This document shows positions 1 through 7,373 of a stretch of DNA of 64,000 bases, in pieces. The notes beneath the pieces are model-generated. The model was not told the origin of the DNA. It saw nothing but the letters and a program-made list of their open reading frames with translations, and searched no databases. Source of the stretch: Bacteroidales bacterium UBA4772 (GTDB lineage Bacteria > Bacteroidota > Bacteroidia > Bacteroidales > VadinHA17); contig DHHM01000010.1 in NCBI GenBank assembly GCA_002403305.1, positions 191,626-255,625 of the forward strand, written 5' to 3'. Made by a program: the position numbers and the translations under genes. The first letter of the stretch is position 1, and each line of letters opens with the position of its first letter.

Positions 1-2
1 CC

Positions 3-941
3 GCAAGCGATGAGGGCACTGAGCCGAAACCTGCAGCCGCTACGGCCTCAACTGCCGGGCGCAAGGTACTGGCGACGCCGGTGGCACGCGCCATGGCACG
101 TGAGATGAACATCGACATAAACATGGTGACAGGAACAGGCCCGGCAGGCCGCGTGATGAAGAGCGACATACAGAGCTACCATGCCTCGGCAGCACCGGCA
201 GCAGCCAGGACCGCACCCGCCACTCCGGACGGTGCGCGTGAGCTTGTCGAGATCAGGCCGATGAGCCAGATCCGCAAGTCAATCGCTAAAAACATGCTGC
301 GCTCCAAACAGAGCACGGCACACATGACCCTCTTCGAGGAGCCTGAGGTGTCGGCACTGGTAGAAGCAAGGTCCAGGTACAGGGAAGAGTATAAGAAGGA
401 AGATTTAAGCCTTACCTACCTGCCTTTCATAATCAAAGCCGTTGTGGCAGCACTGAAGCGCCACCCGGAGCTGAACTCGGAGATGGATTTCGATAAAGGG
501 AATATCATCTACAAGAACTACTATAACATAGGCATAGCCGTAAGTACTGTGGACGGACTGGTTGTACCGGTGATTCGAAATGCTGATAAGCTGACTGTCA
601 AGGAGCTGAGCAAAGCTGTGGCAGAGATAGCCGTTAAGGCGCGCGACAGGAAGCTGACGCTTGACGACATGAAGGACGGCACCTTTACCATCACCAACTA
701 CGGAGCCCTGGGAGGATGGTTTGGCGTTCCAGTTATCAACTACCCGCAGGTGGGGATACTCGGCATAGGCCGTATCAACCAGCAGCCGGTGGTGGCCGAC
801 GGCGAGATTAAGGTGGGTAACGTAATGCCGCTGTCGCTCTCGGTTGACCACCGCATGGTCGACGGAGCAGAGGCAACGGAGTTCCTGAATGATGTGGCAG
901 CTGGCGTCGCAGACCCTCTGTCACTGATAATGAGACAATAA
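3..941 (+). CDS. Dihydrolipoamide acyltransferase (E2) of a 2-oxo acid dehydrogenase complex, 5' partial
   Basis: This is the acyltransferase core of a pyruvate or branched-chain 2-oxo acid dehydrogenase complex, which moves the acyl group from lipoyl-E2 to CoA. The frame is open to the left edge, so the lipoyl domain and start lie outside the window. Visible first is an Ala/Pro-rich linker, then an E3/E1-binding domain (ATPVARAMAREMNID, ending GPAGRVMKSDI), then the catalytic domain of about 230 residues. Near the C-terminus is the active-site motif DHRMVDGA, with the expected His and Asp. An internal GTG at 81 could be mistaken for a start but lies inside the peripheral-subunit-binding domain. 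The gene ends 13 bases before the E3 gene, so the two are surely co-transcribed. The exact oxo acid cannot be told from this part alone. Confidence 0.93.
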   Translation, partial: ASDEGTEPKPAAATASTAGRKVLATPVARAMAREMNIDINMVTGTGPAGRVMKSDIQSYHASAAPAAARTAPATPDGARELVEIRPMSQIRKSIAKNMLRSKQSTAHMTLFEEPEVSALVEARSRYREEYKKEDLSLTYLPFIIKAVVAALKRHPELNSEMDFDKGNIIYKNYYNIGIAVSTVDGLVVPVIRNADKLTVKELSKAVAEIAVKARDRKLTLDDMKDGTFTITNYGALGGWFGVPVINYPQVGILGIGRINQQPVVADGEIKVGNVMPLSLSVDHRMVDGAEATEFLNDVAAGVADPLSLIMRQ

Positions 942-954
942 AAACAGAGTGAAG

Positions 955-2280
955 ATGGACTACGATCTTATAATCATAGGTGCCGGACCGGCAGGTTATG
1001 TGGCCGCGATAAGGGCCGGACAGGCAGGACTGAAGACTGCCGTAATTGAGAAGAAGCACGTTGGAGGCATGTGTCTCAACTGGGGTTGCATACCCTCCAA
1101 GGCTATGCTCGAAAGTGCCAGGTATTTCTCAAGACTTGGCATGGCAGGCGACTTCGGCGTCGAAGGCCTTGACCCGAAGAAACTGACCTTCAACTGGGAG
1201 AAGGGAGTCAAGCGTTCAGAACGTATAGTGAGAAGGCTGACAAAAGGGGTTGAGTACCTTCTGAAGAAGAACAATGTGGAAACTATAACCGGTACTGCTT
1301 CTGTCGAGGCTGCGGACACGGTGGTTGTTGACAAGCGTAAACTGACAACAAAGAATATCATCATTGCCACGGGCTCATATCCGAGGCCGCTGCCGTTCAA
1401 GGTGGGGGATGAAAGTCGGATTATCAACCTGGAGAACATGTTCTCAATGAAGGAGATACCCAATAAGCTTCTGGTTGTCGGTGAAGGTCCTGTCTCTGCA
1501 GAGGTGTCACAGATGCTTGCACTTATAGGAAAGGATGTCACCCTTCTCAAGACGGCGGAAAAGGTTTTCCCTGCACTCGATGATTATCTGAATGCATACA
1601 TCAGCCGCAGGCTCGACTCACTGAAGATAAAGACCGTTGAAGGTACCGGAGGATATGATTCGATCAATCTCGACGAATATGAAGGGATTGTCAACTGCAT
1701 GCCCCGCAAGGGTATCAAGCCCACCGGAGCACTCAAGGCTGAGGAATCAGAAAGCTTTTATGTCACCGATGAGAACTTCATGACCAGCGTACAGGGTGTC
1801 TATGCCGTCGGCGATGTCAACGGGAGAAGCATCTACGCCCATGCCGCTTCGGCACAGGCGCTGGCAGCCGTGAACCATATACTGGGCATCACCGAGACGA
1901 TGAATACTGAGCGCGTACCGTTGACCCTCTATACTGACCCGGAGATAGCACAGATAGGCAAGACCGAGCAGCAGCTGGCAGCAGAGGGTGTTGAGTACAA
2001 GGTCAATGAGTTCCCGCTGTCGGCCAACGGCAAGGCTCTTACCGAGGGTCAGCCCGAGGGTGTGTTGCGTATTATCTCGGAGCCAAAGTACGGCGAGGTA
2101 CTGGGAGTGCAGATAATCTCGCACAATGCCACGGACCTGATAAGCGAGGCTGCGGCGTATATGGCCGTTGAGAGCACGGTGTGGGATGTGGCTCACACCA
2201 TGCACGCCCACCCGACGATCTCTGAGGTGTTCCTCGAGGCCGGCTCCGACGCCGTGGGCACACCTGTTCACAAAGCCTGA
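955..2280 (+). CDS. lpdA: Dihydrolipoamide dehydrogenase (E3)
   Basis: This FAD-dependent disulfide oxidoreductase reoxidises dihydrolipoyl groups of the neighbouring E2 with NAD+. The N-terminus has the FAD-binding GxGPAGY motif, followed by the redox-active disulfide in GGMCLNWGCIPSK. A second nucleotide-binding region follows, and the C-terminus carries the His-Glu pair in HAHPTISE. The form GGMCLNWGC differs slightly from the usual GGTCLNVGC but keeps both cysteines. At about 441 residues it is a little shorter than typical E3 (460-475). I chose the ATG at 955; a GTG at 949 would add two residues. It lies between E2 and a lipoate ligase-like gene, a coherent lipoyl-enzyme operon. Confidence 0.95.
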   Translation: MDYDLIIIGAGPAGYVAAIRAGQAGLKTAVIEKKHVGGMCLNWGCIPSKAMLESARYFSRLGMAGDFGVEGLDPKKLTFNWEKGVKRSERIVRRLTKGVEYLLKKNNVETITGTASVEAADTVVVDKRKLTTKNIIIATGSYPRPLPFKVGDESRIINLENMFSMKEIPNKLLVVGEGPVSAEVSQMLALIGKDVTLLKTAEKVFPALDDYLNAYISRRLDSLKIKTVEGTGGYDSINLDEYEGIVNCMPRKGIKPTGALKAEESESFYVTDENFMTSVQGVYAVGDVNGRSIYAHAASAQALAAVNHILGITETMNTERVPLTLYTDPEIAQIGKTEQQLAAEGVEYKVNEFPLSANGKALTEGQPEGVLRIISEPKYGEVLGVQIISHNATDLISEAAAYMAVESTVWDVAHTMHAHPTISEVFLEAGSDAVGTPVHKA

Positions 2281-2292
2281 TTTTATTGAGGC

Positions 2293-2949
2293 ATGCCAGT
2301 AGTAGTCCGTCCATATGATCTCCCCGATGCCGCCCTCTTCGGCGGTACCGGCGACGGCGTGATGGTATGGCAGCCTGCCGAGACGGTCATAGTGCTTGGA
2401 CAGAGCAACACGCCGGAACGGTCCCTGATACTTGAGAATGTCCTTCACGATGGTATTCCGGTAACCAAACGCCCCACCGGGGGGGAGGCGGTAATACTGA
2501 CGCCGCAGATGGCAGTGATGACCGTGGCGAGAGAGTTTCCGGGAATAGCCCGCTCAAAGGAGTTCTTCATGGAGGTAAACGCAATGATCCTTGACCTCCT
2601 CTCTGATCTCGGGGTGAGGAGCTACGGTACCAGGGGTATTTCCGACATAACCATCGGCGACAAAAAGATCCTCGGCTCATCCATACACCGGCGCGAGAGC
2701 AGGCTGGTATATCACGGCGTTCTGAATATCGCCGGCGACCCTTCCATATTTGAGAAATACCTCAGCCATCCGTCGCGTGAGCCCGACTACCGGCAGCACC
2801 GGCCGCACAGCGATTTCGTCACCTCACTTAAGAAAGAGGGATACGACATTCATTATCATGACATTGCCGCATTTTTTCACGCAGTTTCATCGAAGCTGGT
2901 TGATCAACAATCTGTCAGGCCCTTCCTGACTTTTCCCGGGGCAACTTGA
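2293..2949 (+). CDS. Lipoate-protein ligase A-like (BPL/LPL fold) protein
   Basis: This 218-residue protein belongs to the biotin/lipoate ligase fold. It has RPTGGEAV, corresponding to the lipoate-binding RRxSGGGAV loop, then a GISDITIGDKKILGSS segment that matches the G-x-K-x-S motif holding the catalytic lysine. YHGVLNI and LSHPSREPDYR follow. It starts 12 bases after the E3 stop. With E2 and E3 upstream, it probably attaches lipoate or octanoate to the E2 lipoyl domain. It is shorter than E. coli LplA (about 337 residues) and lacks that protein's C-terminal accessory domain, so it could be an octanoyl/lipoyl transferase of the LipM/LipL type instead. Family assignment is firm; the exact reaction is inferred. 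Confidence 0.8.
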   Translation: MPVVVRPYDLPDAALFGGTGDGVMVWQPAETVIVLGQSNTPERSLILENVLHDGIPVTKRPTGGEAVILTPQMAVMTVAREFPGIARSKEFFMEVNAMILDLLSDLGVRSYGTRGISDITIGDKKILGSSIHRRESRLVYHGVLNIAGDPSIFEKYLSHPSREPDYRQHRPHSDFVTSLKKEGYDIHYHDIAAFFHAVSSKLVDQQSVRPFLTFPGAT

Positions 2950-3026
2950 CTTCAATGCCCTCAAATGTTGTCCCTGCAGGCCTGGAATCCAGTTCAATTA
3001 TGTTCTTCTGAATAATATAGAAATTA

Positions 3027-3056
3027 TTGTTGAATGAATGATTTTGACTATATTTG
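3027..3056 (+). promoter_or_regulatory. Bacteroidota-type promoter before the XRE-nucleotidyltransferase gene
   Basis: TTG at 3027-3029, a 19-base spacer, then TATATTTG at 3049-3056 fit the Bacteroidota -33/-7 consensus (TTTG and TAnnTTTG). Only five bases separate the -7 box from the ATG at 3062, so the transcript would be nearly leaderless. If translation instead begins at the ATG at 3077, the leader would be about 15-20 bases. Confidence 0.5.
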
Positions 3057-3061
3057 TCAAT

Positions 3062-3691
3062 ATGAATTATTCAACAATGTTGAGCTTCGCAGATAAAATA
3101 CGTGAGTTGCGACAGCAGAAGGGCGCTCCTTTAAGAAAAGTCGCTTCGTTCCTTGATATTGATCAGGCAATACTGAGTAAAATAGAAAATGGCAAACGCA
3201 TTGCAACCAGAGCAAATGTCATAAAACTGGAAGAGTATTATGGGGTTGAACCAGGGACACTTCTCGTCCTCTGGCTTTCTGATAAGATAGTCCGTGAGGT
3301 AAGCGATGAGGAACAGGCGATTGAAGCGATTGCCCTTGCCGAAAAAAGAATCGGATATCAGTTCGCTGAACCGATAACAAAAGCAGAAATAATAAAAACA
3401 ATAAAGGAGTACTTCAGGAACCAGAAAACTGTCAGGAAAGCATGGCTCTTCGGTTCCTATGCCCGTGAAGATCATGACATTGACAGCGACATTGACATAC
3501 TTGTACACGTTCCTGATAAAAAGTCGTTTACCCTGTTTGATCTGGCGGAGATAAAATATCAGCTGGAGAAGCTAATCCCCGCGAAGGTAGATGTTGTAAT
3601 GCAGGGTGCAATAAACCCCGAAATACTAAAACGTATTACTCCCGAACTAATTCTGATCTATGAAACTTGCATGAGCAAGAGCTCACAATAG
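3062..3691 (+). CDS. XRE helix-turn-helix fused to MNT nucleotidyltransferase (MntA-type antitoxin)
   Basis: The N-terminal ~65 residues form an XRE-type helix-turn-helix (IRELRQQKG ... QAILSKIENGKR). The C-terminal ~100 residues form a minimal nucleotidyltransferase with the GSYAR motif followed by SDIDILV, giving the G-S ... D-x-D metal-binding pattern. The next gene encodes a HepT-like protein. In characterised MntA-HepT pairs, the MNT enzyme adds AMP to a tyrosine of HepT and neutralises its RNase activity. The fused DNA-binding domain suggests that this antitoxin also represses its own promoter. Translation could start at 3062 or 3077; anything further upstream runs into the promoter. 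The fusion seems unusual relative to the classical two-gene module, but I cannot measure how rare it is. Confidence 0.85.
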   Translation: MNYSTMLSFADKIRELRQQKGAPLRKVASFLDIDQAILSKIENGKRIATRANVIKLEEYYGVEPGTLLVLWLSDKIVREVSDEEQAIEAIALAEKRIGYQFAEPITKAEIIKTIKEYFRNQKTVRKAWLFGSYAREDHDIDSDIDILVHVPDKKSFTLFDLAEIKYQLEKLIPAKVDVVMQGAINPEILKRITPELILIYETCMSKSSQ

Positions 3692-3754
3692 AATAAGATT
3701 ATAATATTTCATGCAAGTTCCATTCGACCAATGAAATAAAGATTAAATGATCGA

Positions 3755-4105
3755 ATGAAAAATCAAAAAATAACAAACAGAGACAGACTTAGTCACATCC
3801 TGGATTCAATAACAACAATTGAAAACTTCATCGGGGAATATTCCAGATCGTCCTTTCTTGAGGACCGGAAAACGATTGACGCTACCCTGTTTCAATTTGC
3901 GGTAATAGGTGAAGCAATTATTAATGTTGATGAGAGTATCCTCGATAAGTATGATTCCCCATGGTATAAGGTCAGGGCTCTCAGAAATTTCATTCTCCAT
4001 GAATACCATGCCATAGAGGACAAGGTCATCTGGGATACCATAAAAAAAGACCTACCCTTGCTGAAGCAGATGATCGAACTGATCTTAAAAAGTGAATTCA
4101 ATTAA
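3755..4105 (+). CDS. hepT: HepT-like (DUF86) toxin RNase
   Basis: This 116-residue, mostly alpha-helical protein carries the HepT signature R-x4-H-x-Y at residues 77-84 (RNFILHEY). In the family this is the RNase active site, and the tyrosine is the residue AMPylated by the partner nucleotidyltransferase. A conserved AVIGEAI segment (residues 49-55) is also typical of DUF86. It starts 63 bases after the XRE-nucleotidyltransferase gene on the same strand, so the pair forms a probable toxin-antitoxin operon. The catalytic motif looks intact. Toxicity and targets are inferred from the family only. Confidence 0.85.
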   Translation: MKNQKITNRDRLSHILDSITTIENFIGEYSRSSFLEDRKTIDATLFQFAVIGEAIINVDESILDKYDSPWYKVRALRNFILHEYHAIEDKVIWDTIKKDLPLLKQMIELILKSEFN

Positions 4106-4120
4106 AAACGCACACCAATC

Positions 4121-5143
4121 ATGGTCACATCTGAATTTTACCATATCTCTTCAGGCGGCAGCCTTGAAAAGATAAGCACATTCGCCGGAGCACTCAGTGC
4201 CATGAAGGACGACGGGTACGTATGGTTCAACTACCGAAAAGCTTCACGCGAAGACCTTTCTGAACTTGTTGAACCCCTTGGCCTCCATCCCCTTTCACTC
4301 GAGGACTGTACTGATGAGAACCAGGTGCCGAAGATGGATGAATTCCCGAACTATACCTTCATCGTGTTTAACGCCCTGCGATATGAGCAGGAAGAACTGA
4401 TGTCGGATGAGGTCGATCTGTTCATCGGTGAAAAATACCTTGTAACCGTGAGCGGATACTCAGAGGCAACCAGGTACCCGATAGAAGGGATAAAGGAGGT
4501 CACTGAGAGGAACAGCGCAGCCGTCAAACGCGGTCCGGCATGGCTGATGCACATTATTCTCGACTATATCGTCGATCAGATGGTTGATGCGGTAGAGAAG
4601 GCGGAAGCTGACATAGACCGGGCCGAGGAGGCGATACTGAGTTCGCCGTCTGCCTTTGATCCCGCCATGCTGACCTATCTCCGCCGAAACCTGCTGGGAC
4701 TGCGTAAGACCCTGTTCCATGAACGTGAGATACTCATTAAGATAAGCCGCAACGACTGTGAGTGGGTGCCGGAAAAGGCCTCGGCACACTACCGCGATAT
4801 CTTCGACCACCTGTCAAATTTTCTTGAGATGACGGAGAGCCACCGCGATAACGTTACAAGTCTGATGGAACTCTATGCCTCAATGCTTAATAACCAGATG
4901 GCGCGCGACTCAAACCAGACAAACGCCACCGTAAGAAGGCTGACACTGATAACAACCATCTTCATGCCCCTCACCCTGCTGGCCGGAATCTTCGGAATGA
5001 GTGAATGGACGGTGATGACCGGCGGCGAATCCAACATTCGGCACTCTTACCCAATCTTTGCAGCCATAATGGTTGCCATCGGACTGGCCAATTTCTTGTT
5101 TATCAGGTGGCTTGAGCGAAACGACAGGAAGAAATTTCTTTAG
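4121..5143 (+). CDS. CorA-like divalent cation transporter with a GMS variant motif
   Basis: This 340-residue protein has the CorA architecture. A cytosolic alpha/beta domain comes first (FLEMTE-type helices and the PLSLEDCTDENQVPK segment are typical). It is followed by long helices and two C-terminal membrane segments, at about 275-291 and 310-330. The loop between them should read GMN, the selectivity-filter signature of the CorA/Mrs2 superfamily. Here residues 292-294 read GMS (GIFGMSEW). Substitutions at the Asn impair Mg2+ transport in studied CorA proteins. The protein may therefore belong to a divergent subfamily with another ion preference or a different role. It starts 16 bases after hepT but is probably a separate function. 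Confidence 0.85.
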   Translation: MVTSEFYHISSGGSLEKISTFAGALSAMKDDGYVWFNYRKASREDLSELVEPLGLHPLSLEDCTDENQVPKMDEFPNYTFIVFNALRYEQEELMSDEVDLFIGEKYLVTVSGYSEATRYPIEGIKEVTERNSAAVKRGPAWLMHIILDYIVDQMVDAVEKAEADIDRAEEAILSSPSAFDPAMLTYLRRNLLGLRKTLFHEREILIKISRNDCEWVPEKASAHYRDIFDHLSNFLEMTESHRDNVTSLMELYASMLNNQMARDSNQTNATVRRLTLITTIFMPLTLLAGIFGMSEWTVMTGGESNIRHSYPIFAAIMVAIGLANFLFIRWLERNDRKKFL

Positions 5144-5158
5144 TTACCTCCTGGTAAC
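5143..5158. terminator. Small hairpin between convergent genes
   Basis: GTTACC-TCCT-GGTAAC forms a perfect 6-base-pair stem with a 4-base loop. It lies in the 18-base gap between the convergent CorA-like gene and the coiled-coil gene. It could act as a two-way transcription stop, but there is no U-tract on either side, so this is weak. Confidence 0.3.
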
Positions 5159-5161
5159 CGG

Positions 5162-5767
5162 CTATTTCCCCTTCAGCTTCTGGTTGGCGCGGAAGAGGTC
5201 CATCTCAACCTTCTCGCGGGCAATCCTGGATGACTGCCGGTAAGCCTCGAACTCCTCCTTGAGCTCTTTCAGATCCTTCTCGGTTCTGAGGAGCACCACC
5301 AGGTTTCTCCTGAAGACGAGAAATCCAATCGCCATGACGCACAGCAACCCTCCAAGCAATGTCCACATAATGGCGTTGTAGGCTTTCTTTTTTATCTCCA
5401 GCCCGAGGACACTGATTTTTTCCTTCGTGGCTGTAACCTGCGCAAGATCATTTTTTGTCGACTCAAGTAAAACATTCAGTGAATCGTTTTTATCGTTCAG
5501 GGCTGCCTTAATGTTTGTCAATTCCGTGACCTTCCCCTTTTCAGCTGAAAGAGTATCCAGTATATTGCGATTGATCTTCCGGAACATATCTTCCCTGATT
5601 GCCCGGTAGTCTTCGTAAATCCTTGTTTTGTTCTCTATGTAATTGATCTGCTCCCGGATTGTGCCGGTTGTGAGCTCCTCCGGCATTTGCCCCTGACCTG
5701 CTGCAATAGTTGTCGCAAAGCAGAACAGAGAAAACAGCAGTGCATTTTTAAGTTTTGCGTGAATCAT
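5162..5767 (-). CDS. Exported/membrane coiled-coil protein of unknown function
   Basis: This 201-residue protein has an N-terminal signal peptide (hydrophobic residues ~8-22, ending near AAGQGQ). A charged helical, probably coiled-coil stretch follows (about 35-125). Next is a membrane segment at about 131-153, and then another charged helical tail (about 160-201). Small proteins of this layout are common in Bacteroidota. I do not recognise a catalytic motif and assign no function. It is convergent with the CorA-like gene and downstream of the nitronate monooxygenase-like gene on the same strand, with about 150 bases between them. Confidence 0.7.
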   Translation of the reverse strand: MIHAKLKNALLFSLFCFATTIAAGQGQMPEELTTGTIREQINYIENKTRIYEDYRAIREDMFRKINRNILDTLSAEKGKVTELTNIKAALNDKNDSLNVLLESTKNDLAQVTATKEKISVLGLEIKKKAYNAIMWTLLGGLLCVMAIGFLVFRRNLVVLLRTEKDLKELKEEFEAYRQSSRIAREKVEMDLFRANQKLKGK

Positions 5768-5920
5768 TTTCCCCCTGTTTGGATTATTAAAAACATTGCC
5801 TCAAATAATCAACGTACAGACGGGGCAAAAATTATACAGGCAGCCACATCGGCCATTACGAAACAAGAATCAAAGGTCAGATTGTTCTGTCAGAACCAGC
5901 GGCCTGCCATCACGGGCTCT

Positions 5921-7015
5921 TTAACAGACTTCTCCCAAAGCCGGCTTATTCTCTCTGTATTCCTTTATCAGAGACTGGAAGACCTCTTTCACTGATGATA
6001 TTTTGGTTGCCCTGAATGCGTTGCTGCCGGCAAAAGCAAAGCCATTCTCGAAGTTTCCCTTAAGTGCATTAACCAGCGCAATGATAATGCAATAAGGACT
6101 TTTAGAAATGTCACAGGTCCTGATACATTTAAACGGACAATGCAGGGGTTGCTTTTTCCCCTCTTTTACCTTCTGGATAAAAGCCGAAAGTATAGCTCTG
6201 CCCGGCATGCCAACAGGACTCTTTATGATCTCAATATCCTTTTCGGAGGCATCAATGTATGCCTGTTTAAATCCTTGCGAGGCATCACATTCATCGGTGG
6301 TTACGAACCTGGTTCCCATCTGCACGCCGGAAGCTCCCAGTTTCATTATATTACTGATATCCTCTCCCGTATAAATACCCCCGGCCGCAATGAGAGGGAT
6401 AGATTTGCTGTATTTTACCTCAAATGTTTTCAGCTCATTAACTATTTCCGGCACAAGTTTTTCCAGAGCATAATTATTATCCCCTATCTGTTCCTCCTTA
6501 AAACCCAGGTGCCCGCCAGCCTTTGGCCCTTCAACAATGACGGCATCAGGCAGATAATCATAGTTTGCCTTCCACTTTTCACATATTATTTTGGTCGCTC
6601 TGGCTGATGAGACAATGGGTATGAGCCTGGTAATGCTGTCTTTCTTTAAAAAGGATGGCAGATCAAGCGGTAACCCGGCTCCTGCAATAATAATATCGAC
6701 CTTTTCAGCGATGGAGGTCTTGATCATATCCACGAAATTTGTCATGGCAACCATTACGTTAACGCCGATGATCCCTTTCGTCTTCTCCCTCGCTTTGCGT
6801 ATCTCCTCCTTAAGTCCGTAAATGCTGGCCTCGAACAGGTTCCCGGAAAAGTTCTTATATAAAAGTCCCAGTCCTGCACTAGAAATTATACCAACTCCGC
6901 CTTCATTCGCAACTGCTGCTGCAAGCCCCGAAAGTGAAATACCTACACCCATGCCTCCCTGTATAATCGGAACAGCAACTGTCAGATTCCCAATTCTTAA
7001 TTCATTCATCTCCAT
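5921..7015 (-). CDS. Nitronate monooxygenase / 2-nitropropane dioxygenase family FMN enzyme
   Basis: This TIM-barrel flavoprotein family includes nitronate monooxygenases and the enoyl-ACP reductase FabK. The N-terminus has the PIIQGGMGVGIS motif. The middle has EGPKAGGHLGF, with the conserved histidine. Later come IPLIAAGGIYTGEDI and GVQMGTRFVTTDEC, the FMN phosphate-binding region. Length (364 residues) fits the family. I chose the ATG at 7015 because a purine-rich ribosome site lies just upstream and a TAnnTTTG box (TACCTTTG at 7040-7047) overlaps the more upstream ATG at 7042. The substrate is unknown; it may detoxify alkyl nitronates or act as a FabK-like reductase. It marks the last gene before the tRNA-Phe-linked accessory zone. 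Confidence 0.85.
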   Translation of the reverse strand: MEMNELRIGNLTVAVPIIQGGMGVGISLSGLAAAVANEGGVGIISSAGLGLLYKNFSGNLFEASIYGLKEEIRKAREKTKGIIGVNVMVAMTNFVDMIKTSIAEKVDIIIAGAGLPLDLPSFLKKDSITRLIPIVSSARATKIICEKWKANYDYLPDAVIVEGPKAGGHLGFKEEQIGDNNYALEKLVPEIVNELKTFEVKYSKSIPLIAAGGIYTGEDISNIMKLGASGVQMGTRFVTTDECDASQGFKQAYIDASEKDIEIIKSPVGMPGRAILSAFIQKVKEGKKQPLHCPFKCIRTCDISKSPYCIIIALVNALKGNFENGFAFAGSNAFRATKISSVKEVFQSLIKEYRENKPALGEVC

Positions 7016-7039
7016 TTCCCCTCTTGTTATAATTGAGGA

Positions 7040-7047
7040 CAAAGGTA
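7040..7047 (-). promoter_or_regulatory. -7 box (TAnnTTTG) of the nitronate monooxygenase gene
   Basis: TACCTTTG on the minus strand ends about 25 bases before the chosen start at 7015. A TTG lies upstream, but at about 15 bases rather than the preferred 19. The box argues against translation starting at the ATG at 7042. Confidence 0.35.
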
Positions 7048-7100
7048 ACCTATTGAATGAGGCAAGAGCCGGAATTGTGATAATTTACCATTACAAAGAA

Positions 7101-7155
7101 TGCAAAATCCCGCAGATCATTGATCAAGCAGAATTTGAGATATAAAGAGGTGGTT
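7101..7155. repeat. Degenerate copy A of the tRNA-Phe 3'-flank repeat
   Basis: The sequence TGCAAAATCCCGCAGATCAT is identical to the start of the terminator hairpin beside tRNA-Phe (27914 onward). The right arm of the hairpin has decayed and only GTGGT-like traces of the tRNA end remain. It lies in the 358-base gap between the nitronate monooxygenase and GH130 genes, at the left border of the AT-rich accessory zone. The rest of that gap holds only a candidate promoter. This is the most worn of five copies. Confidence 0.65.
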
Positions 7156-7335
7156 CTACTGCCACAACAAAATCCATGGCAAAGTTTTAAAAATGCCAGA
7201 TCATAATGCTGTCCTGTGCAAATTCAATGTATCCATAAATGCAACTTATTTGGTGTCTGGTCAACAATATAGATTATCTGGTCAATAAAAACTCATCAGA
7301 AGACAGATTTTCTAATTTATTCTTAATCAATATAT

Positions 7336-7343
7336 TATATTTG
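7336..7343 (+). promoter_or_regulatory. -7 box of the left GH130/PIG-L/GT4 operon
   Basis: TATATTTG fits TAnnTTTG and lies 30 bases before the GH130 start at 7374. No good TTTG occurs at the -33 position, so it may be weak or need an activator. Confidence 0.4.
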
Positions 7344-7373
7344 CAGAATAATAATAAATCATAAATTTCGACT

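Noticed and set aside
405..851. Long minus-strand frame opposite the E2 gene.
   Set aside because: It is a shadow of the E2 reading frame with no family features or ribosome site.
6140..6607. Plus-strand frame of 155 codons opposite the nitronate monooxygenase gene.
   Set aside because: Composition and lack of motifs show it is the complement of the real gene.
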